Shown: positions 10,601 to 25,600 of the stretch, piece after piece
Numbering within the stretch: position 1 is the stretch's first letter
How the letters are laid out: the number at the start of each line of letters is the position of its first letter
Assembly (NCBI GenBank): GCA_037367405.1
Contig: JAZKJV010001866.1
Span: forward strand, 124,001 to 188,000
From: Ottelia alismoides
Taxonomy: Eukaryota > Streptophyta > Magnoliopsida > Alismatales > Hydrocharitaceae
Direction of reading: 5' to 3'
DNA length: 64,000 bases
Position numbers and translations under genes: made by a program
The notes under the pieces: model-generated
What the model was told of the DNA's origin: nothing
The model's database searches: none
What the model saw: only the letters and a program-made list of their open reading frames with translations

Positions 10601-13600
10601 TCCGATATGCCTGCCGTTGTTCCACGCTGGCAGTAGTAGGCATGAAACTATGGAGTCGTTCAAACATGCCTCTCAGATGTGAAAAATGTGCATGCAGTGG
10701 TCGACTATTCTGCTTGGTCGAGAAGATGTCAAACTGGAGTTGAAGGATCTTGCTTTCATTCTTCGCCCGGCCGTAGGTAACAACCAATATGTCCCACATG
10801 GTTTTCGCAGTTGGCTGATTGACAATATCATTAGCAATCTCTGTGCTAAGTGTCCTAGAGAGCCAGATACGAGCATAGGCATCATCTTGCTTGCATGATG
10901 CATTTGCCCCAGTCTTGTCCGCCGGCTCTGAGTCAGTCAGAATATGCTCCTTGTTGTGCCATTGCATTAGGGTATGAAACTGCATGGACCATAACTCGTA
11001 GTTGGTCCCGTACATCTTTACGATAGGTGTCGGTCCCTTGAAGGCACCGGAAGGGGAGAACACATCACCCTTGTTGTCTGACATTCTTTAATAGGCCAAA
11101 ATGCGGAACAAGAGGGGAATATCTCAATAATAGACTTGTCTACATCATCATATTAGGGATGAGTTGTATCTGTAGACTTATACACTCATCCCTAGTGATG
11201 CGTTTGAGGTCGAAGGCCGCAAATGAAGGGAGAAATCAGACTATATCACCTCCTGGAGATCAGTCCAAACCTCGATGCGGCTAGAGAATGGTCCGTTGGA
11301 CTCAAAGAAGGAACTTGGGGTTCCCTAAGGTACGCAGGAACCCTTCCGGATTGGGCAGCAATGCCTAAGGAGGCGGGACGGTTTGCCGAGGCGGCGCGGG
11401 GGCCTCACCGGGGGTCCCATTGGAGGGCGGCGGCAGCGCGGGGTGCCGTTGGAGGGCGGCGGCGCCGCTGGGGGTCTCGCTGGGCGGCACTGGGAGGGTG
11501 CGGCGGCACCACTGAGAGGGGGGGGGCACGAGTGGGACTAGGGTTAGGGTTTTTGTACAAGATCCCCAGTTTAGGACCGTTGCTCTAATACCATGTTGTG
11601 ATAGAAATTATTCATATAATAAAAGAGATCCCATGGCTCTCTTATATAGGAGAAGAGCCATGGGGTAATTACATAAGTGATGCCTAATGAAAACATAAAA
11701 TGTAAACATAGTACGGTGAGATAAAAATATCTCAACATCATCAATAGAGCCAACCCAATCAACATCAGTGTATCCTTCAATAGTGACCTCAGGATTCTTT
11801 TTGAACGTAAGATCTTTTCCCGGTGATCCTTTTATGTAGCATAGAATTCTATTTACCGCATTAACATGAGAGGTAGTAGGAGCATGCATGAATTGACTCA
11901 TCACATTTACAACTATGTAATATCTGGTCTAATAAGGGTTAAATATATCAACTTTCCTATCAATCTTTGATACCTACCCTTTCCTGCATTATCAAGAAGG
12001 TCATCATCCTCTTTGTTCACTTTATGGTTTGCCTCAATAGGATTAGTAGTAAGCAGGATTAGTAGTAAGCTTGCATCCCACTATGCCACAATCTTTCAGT
12101 AAGTACAGAGCATATTTTCACTTATACACATACCTCCTGGAGATCGAGCCATCTCAATGCCTAGGAAGTACTTTAACTTCCCCAAGTCTTTCAATTTAAA
12201 TTCACCTGCATGTATTTTCTTTGTCCTGGAAATTTCTTCTTCATCATCACCTGTAAGGATCATGTCATCGACATACACCAAAAGAATATATATTTTTTGT
12301 CATTCCTCCTTATGAACAAGGTGTGGTCTCCATTCACTTGCATATATCCATTTCTAATCATGACCACACAAAGACCTTCAAACCAAGTTCTTGGCGACTG
12401 CTTTAATCCATATAAAGAGATCTTTTTAGTTTGCAACACTTGTTGTCCTTCTCAAACCTAGGTGACATTTTCATATACACTTCTTCTTTAAGGTCACCAT
12501 TCAAGAAAGCATTTTTCACATCTAACTGATACATTTTTCAGGAAAAATGGGTTTCTAGACAAATAACAACCCTGATCGTATTCATCTTGGCAACATGAGC
12601 AAATATCTCCAAGTAGTCAATCCCGTATTTATGGCTGTATCCTCTAGCCACAATCTGAGCTTTGAATCTGTCGACATTCCCACCCGTATCATATTTGATT
12701 GTGTATACCCATTTAGATCCAACAAGGTGAACACCTTTAAGAGCATCAACAATATCCCAAGTATTATTTTTAACCAAGGCATCCATTTCTTCACTTCATA
12801 GTATTGATCCATTTCGGATCCTTTTTAGCTTCATCAAAATTTTTGGGAACATGACGAACATCAAGAGAGGAATAAAGCATTTATATTTGAACTCATATTG
12901 GTGTAAGCAACAAAGTCCTCCACTGGATAACGAGTAGAGACTCGGACATTTCTAGTAAATTTTTTTATAGCAATGGGACGCTCATCCAGTAAAGGGTTGA
13001 CATTATCTGTATGAATATCATGAGGGAGAGGAATACTTGTAGACCTTTTATGGCCAAAATTACCCATGGAAATGTTGACATCATGGTCGGAGGAAAGGTT
13101 GACATCCTGGTTCGGTATCATCTTTTCTCCGATTTCCACCACTTTATCTGATCCCTTTCGTCTGCTATAAGTCTGTCCAAATCTGCATGTATTTTCGTTG
13201 TCTTTGTCTCTATCTTGTTCATTGTTCTCTCCACATGGATAGTCTCTTGTATGTCACCAAGAAAGTAAATCTTATTCTCATTTTTCTCAACATTTGTACT
13301 TACAGACCCCCCTTGAGGAAATCTCTTAGAGAAGTAGGACTCACTCTCAAAGAAAGTAACATCCTTACATGAAGACGACGTGCCATGGGGTCATAACATT
13401 TGTATCATTTTTGAGTTCTAAAATACCCAAGAAAGATGCATTTCGTAGCTCTTGGATCCAACTTACGCCAACTTGGTCCAGAGTTGTGAAGAAAGCATGC
13501 ACATCCAAAAACCCGTGGGTCCAAACTGAAGGGAGATGTACGTGGATGGATGACAAAGAAAGGAGTTTTCTTCCCGATTATGACAGAAGGTGTCCTATTG

Positions 13601-16600
13601 ATTAGATAAGCAACAATCAAGACGACTTCTCCCCAAAAATTCTTTGGCACATTTTACTGTAGTAGGAGTACTCTTGTGACATTCAATAAATGACGATTTT
13701 TTCTTTCAACTATACCATTCTGTTGTGGCGTGTAACTATATGAGGTTTCATGAATGATATCCTTCTCATCAAGAAAAACATGTAGGGAACTTCACATGCA
13801 CTCCTTGGCATTATTAGTCCTGAGCGTTCTTACTCCTATTACATACCGAGTACTTACCAGATTTATAAAGTTCTTTACAGCAGCAAGAACTTCACTTTTA
13901 TGTTTTAAAAGGTACACAAAAGTATTCCGTGAAAAATCGTCCATGAAAGTGATGTAGTACATATGCCCACCCATGCTCTTCACACTTGACGAACCCCAAA
14001 CATCAGAATGCACCAATTCAAATGCATAAGTAGATTTACTAGTAGATGCAGGAAATGTAGTTCGTGTTTGCTTTGCAAATCGGCAAACCTCACATTGCAA
14101 ATCATCCTCATACAATCCAGAGAAAATTTCAGGCATCAACTTATGTAGAGAAGAAAAATTGATATGACCAAGACGCTCATGCCATTTTTGTACTAAAGTA
14201 GAGTTGTCCTTTCAAAGTGAGCTTTCATCACTGATGTAAGGGCTTGACCCACTCGAACTGGAAGACGATATAATCCATTCTTAACTAGTCCAATTCCAAT
14301 CTTCTTTCTTGTCTGTAAGTCTTCTAAAACACACAAATTGTGACAAAAAAACAGCATCCAGTACAATTCTTTAGTAATCTTACTAACTGACAAAATATTT
14401 ATTGGGAAATCGGGGACATGATGTGCATCGGTAAGGAGGAAACGATTAACAGAAATCGTTCCTTTTCCAGCAACAGTAGCTGGAGACCCATCTGCAACTG
14501 TAATTTTCTCTCTTCCAGACGATAACTTATAATTATGAAAGATTCTATGATCATCTGTCATGTGATCGGAAGCACCACTTTCTATAATCCACTCAGATTT
14601 GGTAGAGCAAGCATTGCTAGTTCTCCTCACACTAAAAGCCGAACCATTGTCTGTTGATTTTAAGGAGACATGTTCTTTCGTAAATGAATCCTTCAAGAAG
14701 GACTGTAACTCAATGATGGTATCCTTCGTCGAGTCGGGTTCTCTGGATGCTCCAATCATCATAGGATTATTCACTAGTAAATTCGTAGCCTTTAAACTTT
14801 GACTATCTCTCACAAACATTTAATTATACACCTTGAGTACAATAGGCGTAGCAGTTCAGCACACAGAACTTAAAACACAACTATACCAGGAAATAGAGAC
14901 AACCAAATGCTTGAACGGAGCAAGAAAAAATGTATCCCACACTCCTCCTAAACTCTTTAGATTGGTTATTGTCTAAAAACACAGCATCGACTTTCTTTGT
15001 CCAAGAGAAAAATGCACAAATGCAGCCCAGAAACAACAGTAACTAAGGGATTTGCCACAATTTTTTCATGGTAATAGCTTCAAAAATGGATGACAACAAC
15101 TCCACCCGACTTGTACGTTGTAGACGTCCAAACAAAGATCTCAACGAGGCTCTTTGTGGCTTTTTGTCGAACACTTGGTGGACAACAATACACAACTCAA
15201 TTTTCTCCTGCAAAAGAGGGGCAGAAAATGTACCCAAGAAATGGGCTATACGCCCACAACAACACTTAAGAGCGCAAAGCTCACACCAAGGGTTGTTCTC
15301 CCAAGAACCAGGGAAATTACCTCACAACATCAATGGAGTTCGAATCAATTTTAGACACCAAAAAACATCATAGCAGCAACAACAACAGCCTCCTGCGGGT
15401 AGATTCAGACCTTCACCACAACTCTACAATATGTGGAATGGTCGCCGCAACGCAATATGGTGGGCTGGCGACGAGAGAAATAATAAAACCGCCGTCAAAA
15501 GGCAAAATCCAGCACAGTGGGATCAATTTCCAACACTTCGAGCAGCAGAAAACACAATCATATGCCTCAACCTAGCTTTGATGTCATGTTAGAATCAAAT
15601 ACACAAAGCACACACAAAGATGGAGACACAGATTTACTTGGAAAATCCTACGGAGAGGGAAAAACCACGAGGGCTCTCAATCTCTAATCTCCCTCACTAG
15701 AGATTAGGGCTCTCTTCACTAGGATAATGAACATATGAAGGGGGATGAGTACAATATATAGAGATGGATGGGTAAACGGTCTCTCATCCAAAGATCCGTT
15801 TGCCCATATATTATAATAACTCAACAATTTTAAAATCTTCCGTCAGATGCCTAAGGTGTATGGCCTTAGTTGTCGACTTACCAAAGATGAAACCTAATCA
15901 GTTCTCATATATTGTTGAAGTTTGTGTCAACCATTTTTTAACTATCCTCTTGTACAACTTCATTGTTTTTACATCAACTCAATGCCCTTGCCGTCCATGT
16001 GGTTTAATATGTCTTCCAACAATTTAATGTCTTCTGTTTGCCTCCATTTTGAGATGGAGTTTTGGCATGACATATATGACTTGATCTCACACCCGTGGCC
16101 AGAATGTTCACCGTTGTTAGTGCCTTGTTACCTGTGTTTGTGGTTCATTACTTGCGAAGCATGTTAGAGATGGAAGACTCTTCTACACATGAAGGGGGAA
16201 TGGAAAATTCTTCATTTAGCTTTGTTGAGATATTTCTACATTCCTATGTATCTTTCCGGATATTTTATTTCTTTATGTCAATCTTATGGAATTTGCCTAT
16301 TGGTCTCTCCTCTATAGAAGAGAGCCTAGCGTTTCAGGAATAAACATCTCTCTTATTTTTCCCAACATGGTATCTGAAGGATATGGGAAGATCCTTAAGC
16401 GCATCACAGAAGCGTGAGGATCACGTCGTATGCGATCGAGAGCAATTGGTCGTACTAGTTGCTCGAGGCAGCGGGATTTAAAAATTTTCAACGATGAAAC
16501 CACATGATCCAAGAACACTTCTCAGATCGTTTCATCTAAATCACAAACAAGTATTAGGTTTACCTCTTGAAGCATGGTTGCGATCGAGTCTCTAAACGAA

Positions 16601-19600
16601 GAGACCTCATGTCTCAAGTTCGATCCAACGGAGGAGACGCTTGCGAGCGCATTGATGAGACGCGTGCTCCTCACAATCCATGTTGATAATCCAAGCGACG
16701 AATCTCCTGATCTCGTCTGACGAGATCTGACGTTTTCTTGACGAGTGAGGCACATCGAAGGAGACGGAGATACACGAGCAAATAATCCGACAGCATAGCG
16801 ACGATGCTGCGGCTATGACGTCTCTCTTTAGGGCTCTATAATGGATGACCACAATGAGAGAGAGACATGACGTGCAAAGAGAGAGATGGAGAGAGTTTAA
16901 TTCCTCTTGGAATTATGTGTGTCATCTAAAAGGCAAGGGCTACCCTTCCTTTTATACTAGTTCAATGTATATGGATCTCAATCCATGTGCCCTCTTAATC
17001 TATGGGGTTAGATTAAGAGGTTATTAATCAATGGCCATGATTTGTTGCTACAAATTTGCAACAACAAATATAATTAAAATAAATTAATCATATCCCTTTA
17101 TCAAGATACAAATTAATTCAGTTTAATTTCAATTATAATAAGTAGATAATAAGAGAGGCAACCACCACCCTAAAAAGAGGGTGGCCATCCCCCTCTTTGA
17201 CTTTGGTCAAGGTGGACGGCCACCTTGTTGGTGGTTTTGCTTGCCTTAATATATATTTATTATATAGGTTAAAATACAACAACTATTATTGCATTTATCT
17301 TCACAAAAAATAATTTCAAATTAAATTTGTGAAAACATCAATCATGCAATTGATAAATATGAATCATATTCATATATCCAACATAATATGTAAATTAGAT
17401 TTACAATTAATTGTTTATTGTGAATCTAATTCACAACAACATATAATTTGTAATTATATTTACAATTAAATCTCTCCATCATATTATAAATTATATTTAT
17501 AATATCCATGATTATTGTGGATAGTGATATCCACATCAATCATATTCTTGATAATTAAATCATATTTAATCATCTTGGATCTCTATTCTCATGTGCCTAA
17601 ATAATATGAATCACATTCACATTATTCATATCTTTGATAATTAGATCGTATTTAATCATCTTAAATAGCTTTCCTTATATGGCCAAATAATATGTATCCA
17701 ATTCATATCATTCGTGATAACTAAATCACATTTAATTATCCATTTCTCAATGTTCGGATACATATATCAACGTTGAAATTATCCTTGAACTCTTTCAAGA
17801 ACAATGCGCTTTCTCCGCGGATACTTGGAGATAAGGACATGGATATTGTATTGTTCCACGTATAGTGACTTGGATATTGAGATCATATCTCAAATTCAGA
17901 TCTTGCGGACCTCTCATAGATGCTTGATTAAATCACGACCGCAAATCTAATCTTTTCATTGCATCGGAATCACATTCAGATCAATGTCCAACATTTGGAC
18001 CAAGATCAGTTCACTTATCTACTGATAGGAGTTACTAAAATCCAGACCCGTTTCATCACTCCCTAGGAATGGAAGCGTCATGGTTATACAATCGTTTATG
18101 ATCACATCACCCTCATGTATTCCTAATACTTGTACATCCTACATACTGGAAGACCCAGATTAAACCCAAAGTATTAGATCAAATTTACACTGTCTACTTT
18201 AGCGTTTTATCATTAAGTTTCTCATTCGATCATTGGTAGTCGGTATCGATCATATATTTTTCAAAATCATATATCATACCTAGGTGTTGATCATATACTT
18301 TCCAAAAGCATATATTAAACCTTACAAATTCAGTCAAGCTTCCAAAGCGAGACAACCTTGCACGGAATTTGATTCTTCCCAATATCTCTTGAGTGAGCTC
18401 ATATCTTCCAGTTCAGTAAATGAACCTGTATGATCCTTTTGAGAGATTGTATTACTCATATGCCCTTGTATGTACACCGACGCACCGGTGTATAAACCTT
18501 GATTAGGTCATCAACCTATTGGTCTGTCAAATTTACATACTCAGACATATAGTAACAAATCTGTCTTCGGTCAGAAGATGCGTGCCTATATCGTGACAAC
18601 ATACGATATAGGATTTTGGTTATCTCGATTTCATTAAGTCAACTCTTTGACCTAACTTATCTAACACCTCCGAATCTCTATTCCTATGCAAATGACCTGC
18701 ATCAAGAGGTCGGTCATATATTAGCCTTTAGAGAAAGGATTGTCATCTCTTTCTCAGGCTAGTTATCATCTCTTAATAATCATTTGACAGTGCTTGATGA
18801 GTCCTCAATCCAACTCTTTAGATATTCATCCAAGCACCAACCTATATGATTCAACAGTTGCATCAACAACTATATGATCATTAAGATGACTATGGTACAT
18901 AACCCTAATTGTACTAAGGGACCTATTATGCAAATTAGTTATTCTTCATTTCAGATCAGGGAATGATATCTGCAATAACGTTTATTGTATAATGGCTCGT
19001 CGTGGGCTCGCATGTCCAACAATCTCCCACCTGCCCAAAGAACCATTAATGAGCTAATATTTAAACCCACATTCATGTGACAATCATAGGCTATTTAGAA
19101 AAATAGCTAGGTAAGCTGATCAATCACTCTGTTCCCGAGAGACTACGCCAAGTCCTTTTACGACACTTGCATATCTCCCAGTAACAGTGCCCACATCCAA
19201 TACGAATGTTGCATCTTATGTAACCAATACTTAATTTTATCAAGGTAGTTCTAGTATCAATGACATTACGCCTTAATAATCATTATAACCAGTATTTCCA
19301 TTATCCTCATCAGAATACCCTTATTCCTCGAGATCTCTATTTCATAAGGTACCCACAGTTAATACCTTTTAGATCTCTATCTATAAAGTCTTAATTTCTT
19401 GAAAATAAAACTTTGAGTTACTATCTCTAAGTCTTGTCATCTTTGAAGATATTGTTATTACTGCAATTAAGTGTTTATCTTCATAGTGGGATTAACAACA
19501 ATTTACTACTTCCATTGCATGGCAGACATCATGCTTTTGTACATAACTAGCATACACTGAGCTTCCCAAAGCTGATGCACTATGGCATATAGCTTTGATA

Positions 19601-22600
19601 TTCACATCCTCAACTCGTTGAGGTGCTATCCCTTTAGATAGGTCAATACCATATCTTAAGGAAAAGAAGCCTTTCTTGGAATTTTCCAGATAATGGAAAT
19701 GTCCAAGGTATACCACTAATATGACGGTCCTAACACCATCTTCTGAACAACTTCAGAACTAAGATCTAAGAGGTATCGTTGAGATCATATCTCAAGGTAT
19801 GGGATAGCCAGATTATAAAATAATTTTTTATTATCCTTATATCATTCCAAATGATTAGGATGCCATCTACATTTACCACGATGAACACATTGACACTCTC
19901 ACTAAGCTTCACATGGTTCATCAAGATTCTATCTGAAATCATAACATTTATAATTTCATCAAATTTAATGTTCCAACTACAAGAAGCTTATTTGAGTCCA
20001 TAGATGGAGTTCTTTAGCTTTCACACCTTGCTTTCCTCAACCATGAAGCCCTGAGGTTACTTCATGTGAATATCCTCAGAGAGGTATTCATGGAGGAATG
20101 CGGTATTGACTTCCATCTTGAAGATGTCAGAGTCAAGATGTGTAGCTATAGTTAGCAATATTTTGATGGGTTTAAGCATGGTCACTAGAAAGCAAGTCTC
20201 ATCGCAAGCGATGTCTTCTTTCTGTGTGGATCTTGAGGATACGAATCGTGCTTTGAAGGTCCCTACCTTCTCATCAAATTCCCTCTTTCTCTTGAAGATC
20301 CATTTACACCTACTAGGTTTTACCCTTATAGGTGGATCCTCAAGGGTCCATATACAACACTTGTATATGAAGTCTACTTTAGACTTTATTGCTAACATCC
20401 ATCTCTCCATGTCATGATCCTCAGAAGCTTCATCACATGAATTCAGATCATTGTCAGACTTAACTGACTTATGGAATCCATCCTCAAACTCATTTAAAGA
20501 GGTATGAGTGTTTCATCTTTAATTGTCATATGAAAACTAAGAGTTAATTATGCTCCTATTCATCATTGATCAAATCATGTCACACATGATCAATTGTACC
20601 TCCCTACAACTCTATTGAGTTTAGATGTATCAGGAGGAGTGAGATAATAATGATATTCCTTTCTCCATAAGGTATTCTTTGAATTCATCTAATAAGGTAC
20701 TTGCTATCTTGATTAGATCAAATTCTTTCATCTTCCTTCAAACTTTTGTTCTAAACCAAAATTGTGAAATCTTTAAACATTTCAAAGCTTTCTAAGGTGA
20801 AGGGAAGAAACCTCATCACAAATAATCATCGAATGATATCACATATTATATTAATGTTTATTATGATACATATGATCCACATACATCAATATGTATGAGA
20901 TCTTAAATATCTTGACATCTAACACCATTCCCAAAGAAGGGTGTATCAGATATTTTACTTTGAATACAATATTCACAAATATGTAAGATTTGAAATTTCA
21001 GGCACTCTAAAGTTTCATCTCTTACTAGTCTATTGATCTCATCAACATACTTATGTCCAAGGTTTGATGCTAGATCAGTGTCAAATGATCTTCATCTCCC
21101 TATTGATCTTTAAAGGTTTAATTTTCAGTATTAGAAATGTTAATGAACCATTCATTAATTTTCTAATTTAGTAGAGTCCATTAGATGTTAGACTACTATC
21201 TGAAATATATCCATCATAACTCTTTATGATAGGTTTATTCCAGAATTCTTGTTTATTTCCAATATTTAGAAATAAGTAATGAGTGTATTTCAATATCTGG
21301 GTCATAGAGACATTCTCTAAGACTAAGGGCTCTCCCACTGAAAGTATGAAGTCTCTCTATCCAATAGAGATTGTTGTAACAATTGCATCAATATCCACGT
21401 GGATGATTATTATACCTTAGGATCAAATTTTCTAGTCTTCTAAAATATATGCAACTAATTGCAAGTATTAGTAGAAGAGAGATACAATTATCAGACTTTG
21501 ATCTTATTAAATAAGAAAGTCAATTTCAATGATTATATGTAGATTATTCCGATGCACTATTCGAGTCTTTCTCTAAGGATTTTAGATAGTCTAGATAGTC
21601 ACACTATCAATACATCAGCCTCTTGCAGTATCAGCATTCATCCAACTCTTTGGATGTCATATGTATGGAAACGATAGAAGTACATCCAACTCTTTGACTT
21701 TACTTCGATCTTGGATCTGACCCATCCTTACACTACGCTCCCTTCATCTATAAACAGCCATTGCTTAAGACTACGAATCTCTTATGTTGAATTCAAAAGA
21801 TTTTAATATAAGAGTATTTCAACATTTATACGTGCTTCATTTAATTCATACAATATGGATATTATAAAGCTTCATGAATGACTAGAGTATAGATAGTAGA
21901 ATGATGACATTCATCGTATCTATATCCATCTAAACTTTAAAAGACTTCGGTTTCAGGTAGATACTCAAACATTTTGAACACATCATCTCTTATAGAGCCA
22001 CCATTCTGCATGATGCAGTGAACCATGCCATTCATGATTAAATGTCGAGAGCACATATGTATGCCAGAACATCTTCTTAGAAATTTATAAGAATTATTTG
22101 ACAATTACGATCATCATCGACATGCCACTTCCAAAGTACATTCGATGAGAGATCAAGACTATATAGACATACAAGCCCTAGGTTGTTGTCCTATTGTCTA
22201 TTTAATTATCACTCCTCATTATTACGAGGACACTTGCACATTGCAACCACATACATTATGTGTCCTACTGCAAGTACAATATCTTGATCATGGATCCAAT
22301 CCATGATATTGTATTGGTTATTATTGAGTATAATATTGAGTGAGTTTAATGAAGGATTATTTGGAATAAGAAATTTGCATAAATAAATATATATAAATAT
22401 ATATTAATTTAGGAATTTTTATATCAAAGTTGTCTCGCTTTGTCAATACTGAAAGTTCATTCCCTTAGTCACACTGTCAATGTAAGAGATATACTTACAA
22501 TTATATCTCAAGCAAGATCTGGATCTCCTTTCTTATCTTTGTCACATCCCAATAATATGAGAACCTGTAACTCGGATAAAAAGAAGTGGGAACACATTCG

Positions 22601-25600
22601 CCTTGCAAGTCCAACTTGCATTCCCAATTCAGTCTTTAACACCTGAGTCCATCACCTCTAAGGTGATGTTGACCCGTTGTTAATTGAACAATATTGTCCC
22701 AGTAATATGAGGATCCGATATTGGGGTCAACAATATACGACCTTACTCTTTCGAGAAGCAAAGAGACCGATCCAGATGCGCTTGAATGCAGGATCTGTCA
22801 CTTCGGACAAGCATTCTCCTACATGCAATCTTTGGTGACAGAACCCTTCACCTTGACGCGGGACCATGGATGTCACTTATGTGATCTTCCATATTTTGTT
22901 CAATTTTACTATGAATCATATTCATATAATTAATTCTTACAAGGGAAATAACATCTCTATTCATAATAGAGTGTATAATTGGATCTAATTAATTTAATCA
23001 TATTAAATCAATTATTAATCCAATCAATTAAATCAACAAATAATTTTTAATTATTACTTAAAGGACGGTATAATCTCAAAATACATATTATTCAAATTTT
23101 AATAATTAGAAAAATACATGATCGCTTTAAGCATTATCCTTTCCTTACCCGCTGTCATGGCTAGTACCGATGGGAGTGGGACAGATCGCTCACGGAGCAA
23201 CCTGCTACCCCAATGCTCCCCGACTAGACACCATATCCGCCTCAGGTAAGGATAATGCCAATTGATCACTTTGTACTTGAGATGATAATCGGTCTTTCAA
23301 CCAAAGTTATACCATATAAATAATAATCAAAACATTTTGATTAACATTATAAGGAGATTTGCTAAACGAATCCTCAATCCTATTCAAGCATCAATGTTTG
23401 TTGGATGGTTCATGTAACCAATTGTGATCTAGATCATATCTAATCAATTTTGATTATTGTTAATGCCATTCAAATAAATAATCATCATCTTTAAATATTT
23501 CATAACTATTCATCAATAATTATTTCAGGAAATTAACCATTAATTTCCATTAAATTAATTGAATGACAATCACAAAGTTCATGATCAAGTATGTAATTTC
23601 CAGCAGTGACCCCTACTTACTAAAAGTAGCATATTTTCAATCAATTTAAATCCAAATTAAGCAAAATAAGTTTCCATAGTTTGCTAATTTGATTTACAAC
23701 AGAACCCAAGTGATATTCACACATTTCTATTTTTTAAAACTGTAATTAATTCTTTAATTACTTCAATATTCGCCATCTTCCCCGAAATAATGGATACATG
23801 TTCATTAAAATGATCAGAACTTGAGCAATCAGATTCCAAATCACGCAAACTCAAATCCCACGGTTTCCTTATTTAACGATGATCATTATCCAAGTGATAA
23901 TCACATGTTTAAACACTTGTAAACAGGGCGAAAAAACACACTAAACATGTTGCGTATATGAAATACGATGAAACATCACACAACCAAAAAATGCCCAAGT
24001 CATATTAGTTTATAGATCATATCCAAAACTTCAAACCTATGACTATGATACCACTTGAAGGATATGGGAAGATTCTTAAGTGCATCACGGAAGCGTGATG
24101 ATCGCTTCGTATGCGATCGAGAGCGACTAGTCGTATTAGTGGCTCGAGGCAACGGAATTTAAAATTTTTCAACGATAAAACCACATGATCCAAGAACACT
24201 TCTCGGATCGTTTCATCTAAACCACAAATAAGTATCAGGTTTACCTCTTAAAGCGTGGTTGCGACCGAGTCTCTAAACGAAGAGACCTCCTGCCTCAAGT
24301 CCGATCCGACGGAAGAGACGCTTGCAAGCACGTTGATGAGATGCATGATGACTCTCTCTAGGGCTCCATAATGGATGACTACAATGAGAGAGAGAGAGAG
24401 AGACATGACGTGTAAAGAGAGAGAGATGGAGAGAGTTTAATTCCTCTTGGAATTATGTGTGTCGTCTAAGAGGCCAGGGCTACCCTTCCTTTTATACTAG
24501 TTGGATGTATATGGATCTCAATCCGTGTGCCCTCTAAATCCAACGGTTTCGATGAGGTTATTAATCAATGACCATGATTTGTTGCTACAAATTTGCAACT
24601 ACAAATATAATTAAAATAAATTAATTATATCCCTTTATCAATATACAAATTAATTCATTTTAATTTCAATTATAATAACTAGATAATAAAGGAGGCAACC
24701 ACCACCCTAAAAAGAGGGTGGCCCGTCCCCCTTGACTTTGGTCAAGGTGGACGACCACCTTGTTGGTGGTTTTACCTTCCTTAATAATATATTTATTATA
24801 TAGGATAAATGCAACAAGTATTATTGCATTTTTCTTCACAAAAAATAATTCCAAATTAAATTTCTGAAAACATCAATCATGTCATTGATAATGAACCATA
24901 TTCATATATCCAACATAATATGCAAATTACATTTACAATTAATTGTATATTGTGAATCCAATTCACAACAACATATAATTTGTAATTCTATTTACAATTA
25001 AATCTCTCCATCATATTATAAATCATATTTATAATATCCATGATTATTGTGGATAATGATATCCACATTAATTATATCCTTGACAATCAATCATATTTAA
25101 CCATCTTGGATCTCTATTCTCATGTGCGCAAATAATATGAATCACACACATTAATCATATTTTTGATAATTAAATTACATTTAATCATCTTAGATAACTC
25201 TCCTTATATGGGCCAAACATACATAAGTGAACTATAATGGTGCGTCAGGAGCACGGTCATCAAGTATGAGAATTCAAAAGACTTTCCTCTGAATAAAAAG
25301 AGTGATGCGCTACTTCACTTTTCTCTCTCGCGCTACGCATTCTTTTCCCCCGCATTTTTTGATCTATTTGCCTCACCTTTCCACTACCTTTGTTCATTCG
25401 CCACTCGGAACTACGTTTCTCTGTTCTGCTCCTTCCTCCGTTGGGTGCTAATATGAATCCAATTCATATCATTCATGATAATTAAATCACATTTAATTAT
25501 CCATATCTCAATGCTCTGATATATATATATATATCAACGGTAAAATTATCCTTGAACCCTTTCAAGAACAATGCGTTTTCTCTTCGGATACTTGGAGATA

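Larger units (their letters stand above)
6176..11737 (-). mobile_element. Copia element D (minus strand), inserted in copia E
   Basis: Short LTRs (144 bp each) at 6176-6319 and 11594-11737, TGTTGTGATAG...ATCTCAACA on +. The TSD is TTATC (6171-6175) versus TCATC (11738-11742), one mismatch, and it falls between two Asp codons of element E. The PBS complement GCTCTAATACCA (11582-11593) matches tRNA-iMet with one change; the polypurine tract is CTCCCCCTTAAG (6320-6331). The LTRs differ at about 9 of 144 positions. It has gag and pol with several stops and one frameshift, and a hAT-type MITE sits in its RT (7047-7565). Confidence 0.92.
5494..15826 (-). mobile_element. Copia element E (minus strand), split by copia D
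   Basis: LTRs at 5494-5729 and 15587-15826 start TGTTAGAATCAAA and end AACTCAACA, with TSD ATTTT (5489-5493 and 15827-15831). Orientation is minus: the polypurine tract (CACCCCTCAAG on +) abuts the left LTR and a tRNA-Met-like PBS (complement of TTTGATGTCA) abuts the right. Domain order on minus: protease-like, integrase, RT, RNase H, all broken. No gag domain was recognised in 14820-15586. Copia D (6176-11737) is inserted in the RNase H region. Confidence 0.88.

Noticed and set aside
11223..11588. 121-codon Gly/Arg-rich ORF in the copia D leader
   Set aside because: It is antisense to the element and driven by GGCGGC-rich composition; similar leaders of copia C and A give similar spurious frames.
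16223..16367. Solo LTR
   Set aside because: It is followed by TGGTATC and by the TSD of element B, and its partner LTR, PBS remainder and coding region lie at 31099-36582; it is the 5' LTR of copia A.
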